A DNA stretch of 64,000 nucleotides from Eunapius fragilis. Lineage: Eukaryota > Porifera > Demospongiae > Spongillida > Spongillidae. The DNA lies in NCBI GenBank assembly GCA_963681505.1, contig OY811972.1, forward strand, positions 15,915,110 to 15,979,109. Reading direction: 5' to 3'. Position numbers and translations under genes: made by a program. Positions within the stretch are counted from its first letter, which is position 1; each line of letters opens with the position of its first letter. The notes beneath the pieces were generated by a model. It saw only the letters and a list, made by a program, of their open reading frames with translations. It was not told the origin of the DNA and did not search any database. Positions 9,867 to 21,900 of the stretch are shown piece after piece.

Positions 9867-10698
9867 GAAACTTATCCCGTTTCTCACCGTTCTGTTTTGC
9901 CATCTCCTGTGATGCATACAGATTTGTCTGCTGCACAACTAGGGATGATCTGGAAACAATTTACTGAAAATCCACCAGGCATTGTATCTGGATCAATGTG
10001 AAACAGGTCTATTGAAATTGATGGTAGCACTGGAATGTACTTCTACTGAGGTGATATCACAATCAAAGGTCTATCATTTGATACATCCTTATCTCTGGGT
10101 TTCATGAATTTCAATTTCCTCTTCCAGGTCACTGGGAGCTGCTTGTTATTGTTGTGCGTGTAAATGATTGTGGTTAGGCAATATACATGCACACACAGGC
10201 ACTTGGACTTCGTCATCATTTCCTGGTGGTACCTCAGGTTCTGGATCTACGTAGTTTTCGGACATGGCAGGAAACTATCGTCACTACGACTCTCCAGCGC
10301 ATCGTTGCACTATTCATATCTAACAGCAAAAACTTCCGCCTCTCTATGTCGGTATAAAACACACTCGTCTAGCCAAGCACTCGTTACACGCCTTACGCTT
10401 TTTCTTACGCACGCAATGCGTGAGCATCTACAGAACACCTGCAATGACATCTTCGTGCCCGCGTACAATGTTTCACACGGCGCTTGGATGAGATATCGAT
10501 ATATAAACAATAGACGATGGGTGATGTTTCTTGCATCTAAAACTGAGGACAATCACATCCTTAGTCTAAAAGTACCATACGGATTGGGATTATAGAATAA
10601 AACGCGGCTACTCGGGGGTATGTCGCCATGCCGCTTATAAGCGGCGTCCGCCGTACGAAGCACAATAATTTTGCAGCTTAAAAGCGGCGTTCGCGGTT
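9867..10698. other. Non-repetitive island between satellites A and B, no convincing gene
   Basis: About 830 bp of complex sequence. The longest frame, 143 codons at 10164-10595 on the plus strand, has no recognisable domain; it overlaps an 80-codon minus frame at 10310-10552 and could be chance. On the minus strand a 39-codon frame at 10146-10265 begins M-S-E-N-Y-V-D-P-E-P-E-V-P-P and looks coding-like in composition. Further short minus-strand frames extend to about 9893, with interruptions. This could be a decayed gene or transposon piece, which I do not recognise. On the plus strand a TATAAAA at about 10352 and an AATAAA at about 10595 are spaced like promoter and polyadenylation signals, which is weak evidence. 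Confidence 0.5.
10630..10695. repeat. GC-rich palindromic direct repeats at the edge of satellite B
   Basis: GCCGCTTATAAGCGGC at 10630-10645 is a perfect 16-bp palindrome followed by GTCCGC. A variant copy, GCAGCTTAAAAGCGGC then GTTCGC, lies 43 bp downstream at 10673-10694. The pair sits just left of the first satellite B sequence at 10699, in a window otherwise poor in CpG-rich DNA. Confidence 0.75.
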
Positions 10699-12223
10699 AG
10701 GAGTGAAGTATGTTGGTATGAATGACTCCTGCAGGAGTCAAGTATCTCAATGTATGACTCTTGCAGGAGTCATGTATGTCAGTATGTATGACACCTGCAG
10801 GAGTCAAGTATCTCAATGCATGACTCCTGCAGGAGTCAAGTATGTCATGATGTATGACTCCTGCAGGAGTCAAATATCTCTATGCACGACTCCTGCAGGA
10901 GTCAAGTATATCCATATGTATGACTCCTGCAGGAGTCAAGTATCTCCATGCATGACTCCTGCAGGAGTCAAGTATGTTGGTATGTATGACTCCTGCAGGA
11001 GTCAAGTATCTCAATGTATGTCTCCTGCAGGAGTCCAGTATGTCAGTATGTATGACACCTGCTGGAGTCAAGTATCCCAATGCATGACTCCTGTAGAAGT
11101 CAAGTATGTTGGTATGTATGACTCCTGCAGGAGTCAAGTATCTCAATGCATGACTCCTGCAGGAGTCAAGTATGTCATTATGTATGACTCCTGCAGGAGT
11201 CAAGTATGTCATTATGTATGACTCCTGCAGGAGTCCAGTATCTCCATGTATGACTCCTGCAGTAGTCAATTATGTTGGTATGTATGACTCCTGCAGGAGT
11301 CAATTATCTCAATGCATGACTCCTGCAGGAGTCAAGTATGTCATTATGTATGACTCCTGCAGGAGTCAAGTATCTCCATGTATGACTCCTGCAGGAGTCA
11401 AGTATGTTGGTATGTATGACTCCTGCAGGAGTCAAGTATCTCAATGTATGACTCCTGTAGGAGTCAAGTATGTTGGTATATATGACTCCTGAAGGAGTCA
11501 AGTATCTCAATGCATGACTCCTGAAGGAGTCAAGTATGTCATTATGAATGACTCCTGCAGGAGTCAAGTATCACTCCTGCAGGAGTCAAGTATCTCCATG
11601 CATGACTCCTGCAGGAGTCAAGTATGTCATTATGTATGACTCCTGCAGGAGTCAAGTATGTCATTATGTATGACTCCTGCAGGAGTCAAGTATCTCCATG
11701 TATGACTCCTGCAGTAGTCAATTATGTTGGTATGTATGACTCCTGAGGGAGTCAATTATCTCAATGCATGACTCCTGCAGGAGTCAAGTATGTCATTATG
11801 TATGACTCCTGCAGGAGTCAAGTATCTGCATGTATGACTCCTGCAGGAGTCAAGTATGTTGGTATGTATGACTCCTGCAGGAGTCAAGTATCTCAATGTA
11901 TGACTCGTGTAGGAGTCAACTATGTTGGTATATATGACTCCTGCAGGAGTCAAGTATCTCAATGCATGACTCCTGAAGGAGTCAAGTATGTCATTATGTA
12001 TGACTCCTGCAGGAGTCAAGTATCTCCATGTATGACTCCTGTAGGAGTCAAGTATGGTGGTATGTATGACTCCTGCAGGAGTCATGTATCTCAATGTATG
12101 ACTCCTGTAGGAGTCAAGTATGTTGGTATGTATGACTCCCGCAGGAGTCAAGTATCTCAATGCATGACTCCTGCAGGAGTCAAGTATGTCATGTGGTATG
12201 ACTCCTGCAGGAGTCAAGTATCT

Positions 12224-15200
12224 CTATGCATGACTCCTGCAGGAGTCAAGTATGGTGGTATGTATGACTCCTGGAGGAGTCAAGTATCTCAATGTATGAC
12301 TCCTGTAGGAGTGAAGTATGTTGGTATGTATGACTCCTGCAGGAGTCAAGTATCTCAATGTATGACTCTTGCAGGAGTCATGTATGTCAGTATGTATGAC
12401 ACCTGCAGGAGTCAAGTATCTCAATGCATGACTCCTGCAGGAGTCAAGTATGTCATGATGTATGACTCCTGCAGGAGTCAAATATCTCTATGCACGACTC
12501 CTGCAGGAGTCAAGTATATCCATATGTATGACTCCTGCGGGAGTCAAGTATCTCCATGCATGACTCCTGCAGGAGTCAAGTATGTTGGTATGTATGACTC
12601 CTGCAGGAGTCAATTATCTCAATGTATGTCTCCTGCAGGAGTCCAGTATGTCAGTATGTATGACACCTGCTGGAGTCAAGTATCCCAATGCATGACTCCT
12701 GTAGAAGTCAAGTATGTTGGTATGTATGACTCCTGCAGGAGTCAAGTATCTCAATGCATGACTCCTGCAGGAGTCAAGTATGTCATTATGTATGACTCCT
12801 GCAGGAGTCAAGTATGTCATTATGTATGACTACTGCAGGAGTCAAGTATCTCCATGTATGACTCCTGCAGTAGTCAATTATGTTGGTATGTATGACTCTT
12901 GCAGGAGTCAATTATCTCAATGCATGACTCCTGCAGGAGTCAAGTATGTCATTATGTGTGACTCCTGCAGGAGTCAAGTATCTCCATGTATGACTCCTGC
13001 AGGAGTCAAGTATGTTGGTATGTATGACTCCTGCAGGAGTCAAGTATCTCAATGTATGACTCCTGTAGGAGTCAAGTATGTTGGTATATATGACTCCTGC
13101 AGGAGTCAAGTATCTCAATGCATGACTCCTGAAGGAGTCAAGTATGTCATTATGAATGACTCCTGCAGGAGTCAAGTATCTCCATGTAAGACTCCTGCAG
13201 GAGTCAAGTATCTTCATGCATGACTCCTGCAGGAGTCAAGCATGTCATTATGTATGACTCCTGCAGAAGTCAAGTATGTCATTATGTATGACTCCTGCAG
13301 GAGTCAAGTATCTCCATGTATGACTCCTGTAGGAGTCAAGTATGGTGGTATGTATGACTCCTGCAGGAGTCATGTATCTCAATATATGACTCCTGTAGGA
13401 GTCAAGTATGTTGGTATGTATGACTCCCGCAGGAGTCAAGTATCTCAATGCATGACTCCTGCAGGAGTCAAGTATGTCATGTGGTATGACTCCTGCAGGA
13501 GTCAAGTATCTCTATGCATGACTCCTGCAGGAGTCAAGTATGGTGGTATGTATGACTCCTGGAGGAGTCAAGTATCTCAATGTATGACTGCTGTAGGAGT
13601 GAAGTATGTTGGTATGTATGACTCCTGCAGGAGTCAAGTATCTCAATGTATGACTCTTGCAGGAGTCATGTATGTCAGTATGTATGACACCTGCAGGAGT
13701 CAAGTATCTCAATGCATGACTCCTGCAGGAGTCAAGTATGTCATGATGTATGACTCCTGCAGGAGTCAAATATCTCTATGCACGACTCCTGCAGGAGTCA
13801 AGTATATCCATATGTATGACTCCTGCGGGAGTCAAGTATCTCCATGCATGACTCCTGCAGGAGTCAAGTATGTTGGTATGTATGACTCCTGCAGGAGTCA
13901 AGTATCTCAATGTATGTCTCCTGCAGGAGTCCAGTATGTCAGTATGTATGACACCTGCTGGAGTCAAGTATCCCAATGCATGACTCCTGTAGAAGTCAAG
14001 TATGTTGGTATGTATTACTCCTGCAGGAGTCAAGTATCTCAATGCATGACTCCTGCAGGAGTCAAGTATGTCATTATGTATGACTCCTGCAGGAGTCAAG
14101 TATGTCATTATGTATGACTACTGCAGGAGTCAAGTATCTCCATGTATGACTCCTGCAGTAGTCAATTATGTTGGTATGTATGACTCTTGCAGGAGTCAAT
14201 TATCTCAATGCATGACTCCTGCAGGAGTCAAGTATGTCATTATGTGTGACTCCTGCAGGAGTCAAGTATCTCCATGTATGACTCCTGCAGGAGTCAAGTA
14301 TGTTGGTATGTATGACTCCTGCAGGAGTCAAGTATCTCAATGTATGACTCCTGTAGGAGTCAAGTATGTTGGTATATATGACTCCTGCAGGAGTCAAGTA
14401 TCTCAATGCATGACTCCTGAAGGAGTCAAGTATGTCATTATGAATGACTCCTGCAGGAGTCAAGTATCTCCATGTAAGACTCCTGCAGGAGTCAAGTATC
14501 TTCATGCATGACTCCTGCAGGAGTCAAGCATGTCATTATGTATGACTCCTGCAGAAGTCAAGTATGTCATTATGTATGACTCCTGCAGGAGTCAAGTATC
14601 TCCATGTATGACTCCTGCAGTACTCAATTATGTTGGTATGTATGACTCCTGCAGGAGTCAATTATCTCAATGCATGACTCCTGCAGGAGTCAAGTATGTC
14701 ATTATGTATGACTCCTGCAGGAGTCAAGTATCTGCATGTATGACTCCTGCAGGAGTCAAGTATGTTGGTATGTATGACACCTGCAGGAGTCAAGTATCTC
14801 AATGTATGACTCGTGTAGGAGTCAACTATGTTGGTATATATGACTCCTGCAGGAGTCAAGTATCTCTATGCATGACTCCTGAAGGAGTCAAGTATGTCAT
14901 TATGTATGACTCCTGCAGGAGTCAAGTATCTCCATGTATGACTCCTGTAGGAGTCAAGTATGGTGGTATGTATGACTCCTGCAGGAGTCATGTATCTCAA
15001 TGTATGACTCCTGTAGGAGTCAAGTATGTTGGTATGTATGACTCCCGCAGGAGTCAAGTATCTCAAAGCATGACTCCTGCAGGAGTCAAGTATGTCATGT
15101 GGTATGACTCCTGCAGGAGTCAAGTATCTCTATGCATGACTCCTGCAGGAGTCAAGTATGGTGGTATGTATGACTCCTGGAGGAGTCAAGTATCTCAATG

Positions 15201-15387
15201 AATGACTCCTGTAGGAGTGAAGTATGTTGGTATGTATGACTCCTGCAGGAGTCAAGTATCTCAATGTATGACTCTTGTAGGAGTCATGTATGTCAGTATG
15301 TATGACACCTGCAGGAGTCAAGTATCTCAATGCATGACTCCTGCAGGAGTCAAGTATGTCATGATGTATGACTCCTGCAGGAGTCAA
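12224..15387 (+). repeat. 1288-bp higher-order repeat in satellite B
   Basis: The variant pattern at 12780-13223 returns at 14068-14511 with an identical conceptual translation (147 codons), an offset of 1288 bp. The pattern at 12224-12481 returns at 13512 and, with a few changes, at 15130. The offset equals 19 dimers plus one 34-bp unit, so whole units were copied. Confidence 0.82.
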
Positions 15388-18300
15388 ATATCTCTATGCA
15401 CGACTCCTGCAGGAGTCAAGTATATCCATATGTATGACTCCTGCAGGAGTCAAGTATCTCCATGCATGACTCCTGCAGGAGTCAAGTATGCTGGTATGTA
15501 TGACTCCTGCAGGAGTCAAGTATCTCAATGTATGTCTCCTGCAGGAGTCCAGTATGTCAGTATGTATGACACCTGCTGGAGTCAAGTATCCCAATGCATG
15601 ACTCCTGTAGAAGTCAAGTATGTTGGTACGTATGACTCCTGCAGGAGTCAAGAATCTCAATGCATGACTCCTGCAGGAGTCAAGTATGTCATTATGTATG
15701 ACTCCTGCAGGAGTCAAGTATGTCATTATGTATGACTCCTGCAGGAGTCAAGTATCTCCATGTATGACTCCTGCAGTAGTCAATTATGTTGGTATGTATG
15801 ACTCCTGCAGGAGTCAATTATCTCAATGCATGACTCCTGCAGGAGTCAAGTATGCCATTATGTATGACTCCTGCAGGAGTCCAGTATCTCCATGTATGAC
15901 TCCTGCAGGAGTCAAGTATGTTGGTATGTATGACTCCTGCACGAGTCAAGTATCTCAATGTATGACTCCTGTAGGAGTCAAGTATGTTGGTTTATATGAC
16001 TCCTGCAGGAGTCAAGTATCTCAATGCATGACTCCTGAAGGAGTCAAGTATGTCATTATGAATGACTCCTGCAGGAATCAAGTATCTCCATGTAAGACTC
16101 CTGCAGGAGTCAAGTATAGTGGTATGTATGACTCCTGCAGGAGTCATGTATCTCAATGTATGACTCCTGGAGGAGTCAAGTATGGTGGTATGTATGACTC
16201 CTGCAGGAGTCAAGTATGTCATTATGTACGTCTCCTGCAGGAGTCAAGTATGTTATTATGTATGACTCCTGCAGGAGTCAAGTATCTCCATGTATGACTA
16301 CTGCACTAGAGAAGTATGTTGGTATGTATGACTCCTGCAGGAGTCAATTATCTCAATGCATGACTCCTGCAGGAGTCAAGTATGTCATAATGTATGACTC
16401 CTGCAGGAGTCAAGTATCTCCATGCATGACTCCAGCAGGAGTCAAGTATGTCATTATGTATGACTCCTGCAGGAGTCAAGTATAACAATGTATGACTCCT
16501 GCAGGAGTCAAGTATGTTGGTATGTATGACTCCTGCAGGAGTCAAGTATCTCCATGTATGACTCCTGCAGGAGTCAAGTATGTTGGTATATATGACTCCT
16601 GCAGGAGTCAAGTATCTCAATGTATGACTCCTGCAGTAGTCAATTATGTTGGTATGTATGACTCCTGCAGGAGTCAAGTATCTCAATGCATGACTCCTGC
16701 AGGAGTCAAGTATGTCATTTTGTACGTCTCCTGCAGGAGTCAAGTATGTCATTATGTATGACACCTGCAGTAGTCAAGTATGTCATTATGTATGACTCCT
16801 GCAGGAGTCAAGTTTATCCATGTATGACTCCTGCAGTAGTCAATTATGTTGGTATGTATGACTCCTGCAGGAGTCAATTATCTCAATGCATGACTCCTGC
16901 AGGAGTCAAGTATGTCATTATGTATGACTCCTGCAGGAGTCAAGAATCTCAATGCATGACTCCTGCAGGAGTCAAGTATGTCATTATGTATGACTCCTGC
17001 AGGAGTCAAGTATGTCATTATGTATGATTCCTGCAGGAGTCAAGTATCTCCATGTATGACTCCTGCAGTAGTCAATTATGTTGATATGTATGACTCCTGC
17101 AGGAGTCAATTATCTCAATGCATGACTCCTGCAGGAGTCAAGTATGCTGGTATATATGACTCCTGCAGGAGTCAAGTATCTCAATGCATGACTCATGAAG
17201 GAGTCAAGTATGTCATTATGAATTACTCCTGCAGGAATCAAGTATCTCCATGTAAGACTCCTGAAGGAGTCAAGTATAGTGGTATGTATGACTCCTGCAG
17301 GAGTCATGTATCTCAATGTATGACTCCTGTAGGAGTCAAGTATGGTGGTATGTATGACTCCTGCAGGAGTCAAGTATGTCATTATGTACGTCTCCTGCAG
17401 GAGTCAAGTATGTCATTATGTATGACTCCTGCAGGAGTCAAGTATCTCCATGTATGACTACTGCACTAGACAAGTATGTTGGTATGTATGACTCCTGCAG
17501 TAGTCAATTATCTCAATGCATGACTCCTGCAGGAGTCATGAATGTCATAATGTATGACTCCTGCAGGAGTCAAGTATCTCCATGCATGACTCCAGCAGGA
17601 GTCAAGTATGTCATTATGTATGACTCCTGCAGGAGTCAAGTATACCAATGTATGACTCCTGCAGGAGTCAAGTATGTTGGTATGTATGACTCCTGCAGGA
17701 GTCAAGTATCTCCATGTATGACTCCTGCAGGAGTCAAGTATGTTGGTATATATGACTCCTGCAGGAGTCAAGTATCTCAATGTATGACTCCTGCAGTAGT
17801 CAATTATGTTGGTATGTATGACGCGTGCAGGAGTCAAGTATCTAAATGCATGACTACTGAAGGAGTCAAGTATGTCATTATGTATGACTCCTGAAGGAGT
17901 CAAGTATCTCCATGTAAGACTCCTGCAGGAGTCAAGTATGGTGGTATGTATGACTCCTGCAGGAGTCACGTATCTCAATGTATGACTCCTGTAGGAGTCA
18001 AGTATGTTCGTATGTATGACTCCTGCAGGAGTCACGTATCTCAATGCATGACTCCTGCAGGAGTCAAGTATGGTGGTATGTATGACTCCTGCAGGAGTCA
18101 AGTATCTCAATGCATGACTCCTGCAGGAGTCAAGTATGTCATTTTGTACGTCTCCTGCAGGAGTCAAGTATGTCATTATGTATGACTCCTGCAGTAGTCA
18201 AGTATATCATTATGTATGACTCCTGCAGGAGTCAAGTTTGTCCATGTATGACTCCTGCAGTAGTCAATTATGTTGGTATGTATGACACCTGCAGGAGTCA

Positions 18301-18926
18301 ATTATCTCAATGCATGACTACTGCAGGAGTCAAGTATGTCATTATGTATGACTCCTGCAGGAGTCAAGAATCTCAATGCATGACTCCTGCAGGAGTCAAG
18401 TATGTCATTATGTATGACTCCTGCAGGAGTCAAGTATGTCATTATGTATCATTCCTGCAGGAGTCAAGTATCTCAATGTATGACTCCTGTAGGAGTCAAC
18501 TTATATTGGTATATATGACTCCTGCAGGAGTCAAGTATCTCAATGCATGACTCCTGAAGGTGTCAAGTATGTCATTATGAATGACTCCTGCAGGAGTCAA
18601 GTATCTCCATGTAAGACTCCTGCAGGAGTCAAGTATAGTGGTATGTATGACTCCTGCAGGAGTCATGTATCTCAATGTATGACTACTGTAGCAGTCAAGT
18701 ATGGTGGTATGTATGACTCCTGCAGGAGTCAAGTATCTCAATGCATGACTCCTGCAGGAGTCAAGTATGTCATGATGTATGACTCCTGCAGGAGTCAAGT
18801 ATCTCCATGTATGACTCCTGCAGAAGTCAAGTATGTTGGTATGTATGACTCCTGCAGGAGTCAAGTATCTCAATGTATGACTCCTCCAGGAGTCAAGTAT
18901 GTCATTATGTATGACTCCTGCAGGAG

Positions 18927-21900
18927 TCAAGTATCTCCATGCATGACTCCTGCAGGAGTCACGTATCTCCATGCATGACTCCTGCAGGAGTCAAGTATGT
19001 TGGTATGTATGACTCCTGCAGGAGTCAAGTATCTCAATGTATGAATCCTGCAGGAGTCCAGTATGTCAGTATGTATGACTCCTGCAGAAGTCAAGTATCT
19101 GTATGCATGATTCCTACAGGAGGCAAGTATGTCAATATGGATGACTCCTGCAGGAGTCATGTATCTCCATGTATGACTCCTGCAGGAGTCATGTATCTCC
19201 GCGTATGACTCCTGCAGGAGTCAAGTATGTTGGTATGTATGACTCCCGCAGAAGTCAAGTATCTCAATGCATGACTCCTGCAGGAGTCAAGTACGTCATG
19301 TGGTATGACTCCTGCAGGAGTCAAGTATCTCTATGCATGACTCCTGCAGGAGTCAAGTATGGTGGTATGTATGACTCCTGCAGGAGTCAAGTATCTCAAT
19401 GTATGACTCCTGTAGGAGTGAAGTATGTTGGTATGTATGACTCCTGCAGGAGTCAAGTATCTCAATGTATGACTCTTGCAGGAGTCATGTATGTCACTAT
19501 GTATGACACCTGCAGGAGTCAAGTATCTCAATGCATGACTCCTGCAGGAGTCTAGTATGTCATGATGTATGACTCCTGCAGGAGTCAAATATCTCTATGC
19601 ACGACTCCTGCAGGAGTCAAGTATATCCATATGTATAACTCCTGCAGGAGTCAAGTATCTCCATGCATGACTCCTGCAGGAGTCAAGTATGCTGGTATGT
19701 ATGACACCTGCAGGAGTCAAGTATCTCAATGTATGTCTCCTGCAGGAGTCCAGTATGTCAGTATGTATGACACCTGCTGGAGTCAAGTATCCCAATGCAT
19801 GACTCCTGTAGAAGTCAAGTATGTTGGTATGTATGACTCCTGCAGGAGTCAAGTATCTCAATACATGACTCCTGCAGGAGTCAAGTATGTCATTATGTAT
19901 GTCTCCTGCAGGAGTCAAGTATGTCATTATGTATGACTCCTGCAGGAGTCAAGTATCTCCATGTATGACTACTGCACTAGACAAGTATGTTGGTATGTAT
20001 GACTCCTGCAGGAGTCAATTATCTCAATGCATGACTCCTGCAGGAGTCAAGTATGTCATAATGTATGACTCCTGCAGGAGTCAAGTATCTCCATGCATGA
20101 CTCCAGCAGGAGTCAAGTATGTCATTATGTATGACTCCTGCAGGAGTCAAGTATACCAATGTATGACTCCTGCAGGAGTCAAGTATGTTGGTATGTATGA
20201 CTCCTGCAGGAGTCAAGTATCTCCATGTATGACTCCTGCAGGAGACAAGTATCTCTATGCTTGACTCCTGCAGGAGTCAAGTATATCCATATGAATGACT
20301 CCTGCAGGAGTCAAGTATCTCCATGTATGACTCCTGCAGGAGTCAAGTAGGTTGGTATGTATGACTCCTGCAGGTGTCAAGTATCTCAATGTATGACTCC
20401 TCCAGGAGTCAAGTATGTCATTATGTATGACTCCTGCAGGAGTCAAGTATCTCCATGCATGACTCCTGCAGGAGTCAAGTATGTTGGTATGTATGACTCC
20501 TGCGGGAGTCAAGTATCTCAATGTATGACTCCTGCAGGAGTCCAGTATGTCAGTATGTATTACACCTGCAGGACTCAAGTATCCCAATGCATGACTCCTG
20601 TAGGAGTCAAGTATGTTGGTATGTATTACTCCCGCAGGAGTCAAGTATCTCAATGCATGACTCCTGCAGGAGTCAAGTATGTCATGATGTATGACTCCTG
20701 CAGGAGTCAAGTATCTCTATGCATGACTCCTGCAGGAGTCAAGTATATCCGTATGTATGACTCCTGCAGGAGTCAAGTATCTCCATGAATGACTCCTGCA
20801 GGAGTCAAGTAAGTTGGTATGTATGACTCCAGCAGGAGTCAAGTATCTCATTGTATGACTCCTACAGGAGTCAAGTATCTCAATGTATGACTCCTGCAGG
20901 AGTCAAGTATCTCTATGCATGACTCCTGCAGGAGTCAAGTATATCCATATGTATGACTCCTGTAGGAGTCAAGTATCTCCATGAATGACTCCTGCAGGAG
21001 TCAAGTATGTTGGTATGTATGACTCCAGCAGGAGTCAAGTATCTCAATGTATGACTCCTGCAGGAGTCAAGTATCTGAATGCATGACTCCTGAAGGAGTC
21101 AAGTATGTCATTATGAATAACTCCTGCAGGAATCAAGAATCTCCATGTAAGACTCCTGTAGGAGTCAAGAATGGTGGTATGTATGACTCCTGCAGGAGTC
21201 AAGTATCTCAATGCATGACTCCTGCAGGAGTCAAGTATGTAATGATGTATGACTCCTGCAGGAGTCAAGTATGTCATTATGTATGACTCCTGCAGGAGTC
21301 AAGTATCTCCTTGTATGACTCCTGCACTAGTCAAGTATGTTGGTATGTATGACTCCTGCAGGAGTCAATTATCTCAATGTATGACTCCTGCAGGAGTCAA
21401 GTATGTCATTATGTATGACTCCTGCAGGAGTCAAGTATCTCCATGCATGACTCCTGCAGGAGTCAAGTATGTCATTATGTATGACTCCTGCAGGAGTCAA
21501 GTATCTCCATGTATGACTCCTGCAGGAGTCAAGTATGCTAGTATGCATGACTCCTGCAGGAGTCAAGTATCTCAATGCATGACTCCTGTAGGAGTCAAGT
21601 ATGTTGGTATATATGACTCCTGCAGGAGTCAAGTATCTCAATGCATGACTCCTGAAGGAGTCAAGTATGTCATTATGTATGACTCCTGCAGGAGTCAAGT
21701 ATCTCCATGCATGACTCCTGCAGGAGTCAAGTATGTAATTATGTATGACTCCTGCTGGAGTCAAGTATCTCCATGTATGACTCCTGCAGGAGTCAAGTAT
21801 CTCAATGTATGACTCCTGTAGGAGTCAAGTATGTTGGTATATATGACTCCTGCAGGAGTCAAGTATCTCAATGCATGACTCCTGAAGGAGTCAAGTATGT

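Noticed and set aside
10164-10595. 143-codon plus-strand frame as a gene
   Set aside because: No recognisable domain, it overlaps an 80-codon frame on the other strand, and it lies between two satellites. A frame of this length by chance is uncommon but possible, so I mention it only within the island.
10350-10600. LTR in the island, from TATAAAA near 10352 and AATAAA near 10595
   Set aside because: The signals are short and common. No TG...CA termini, primer site or paired copy was found.
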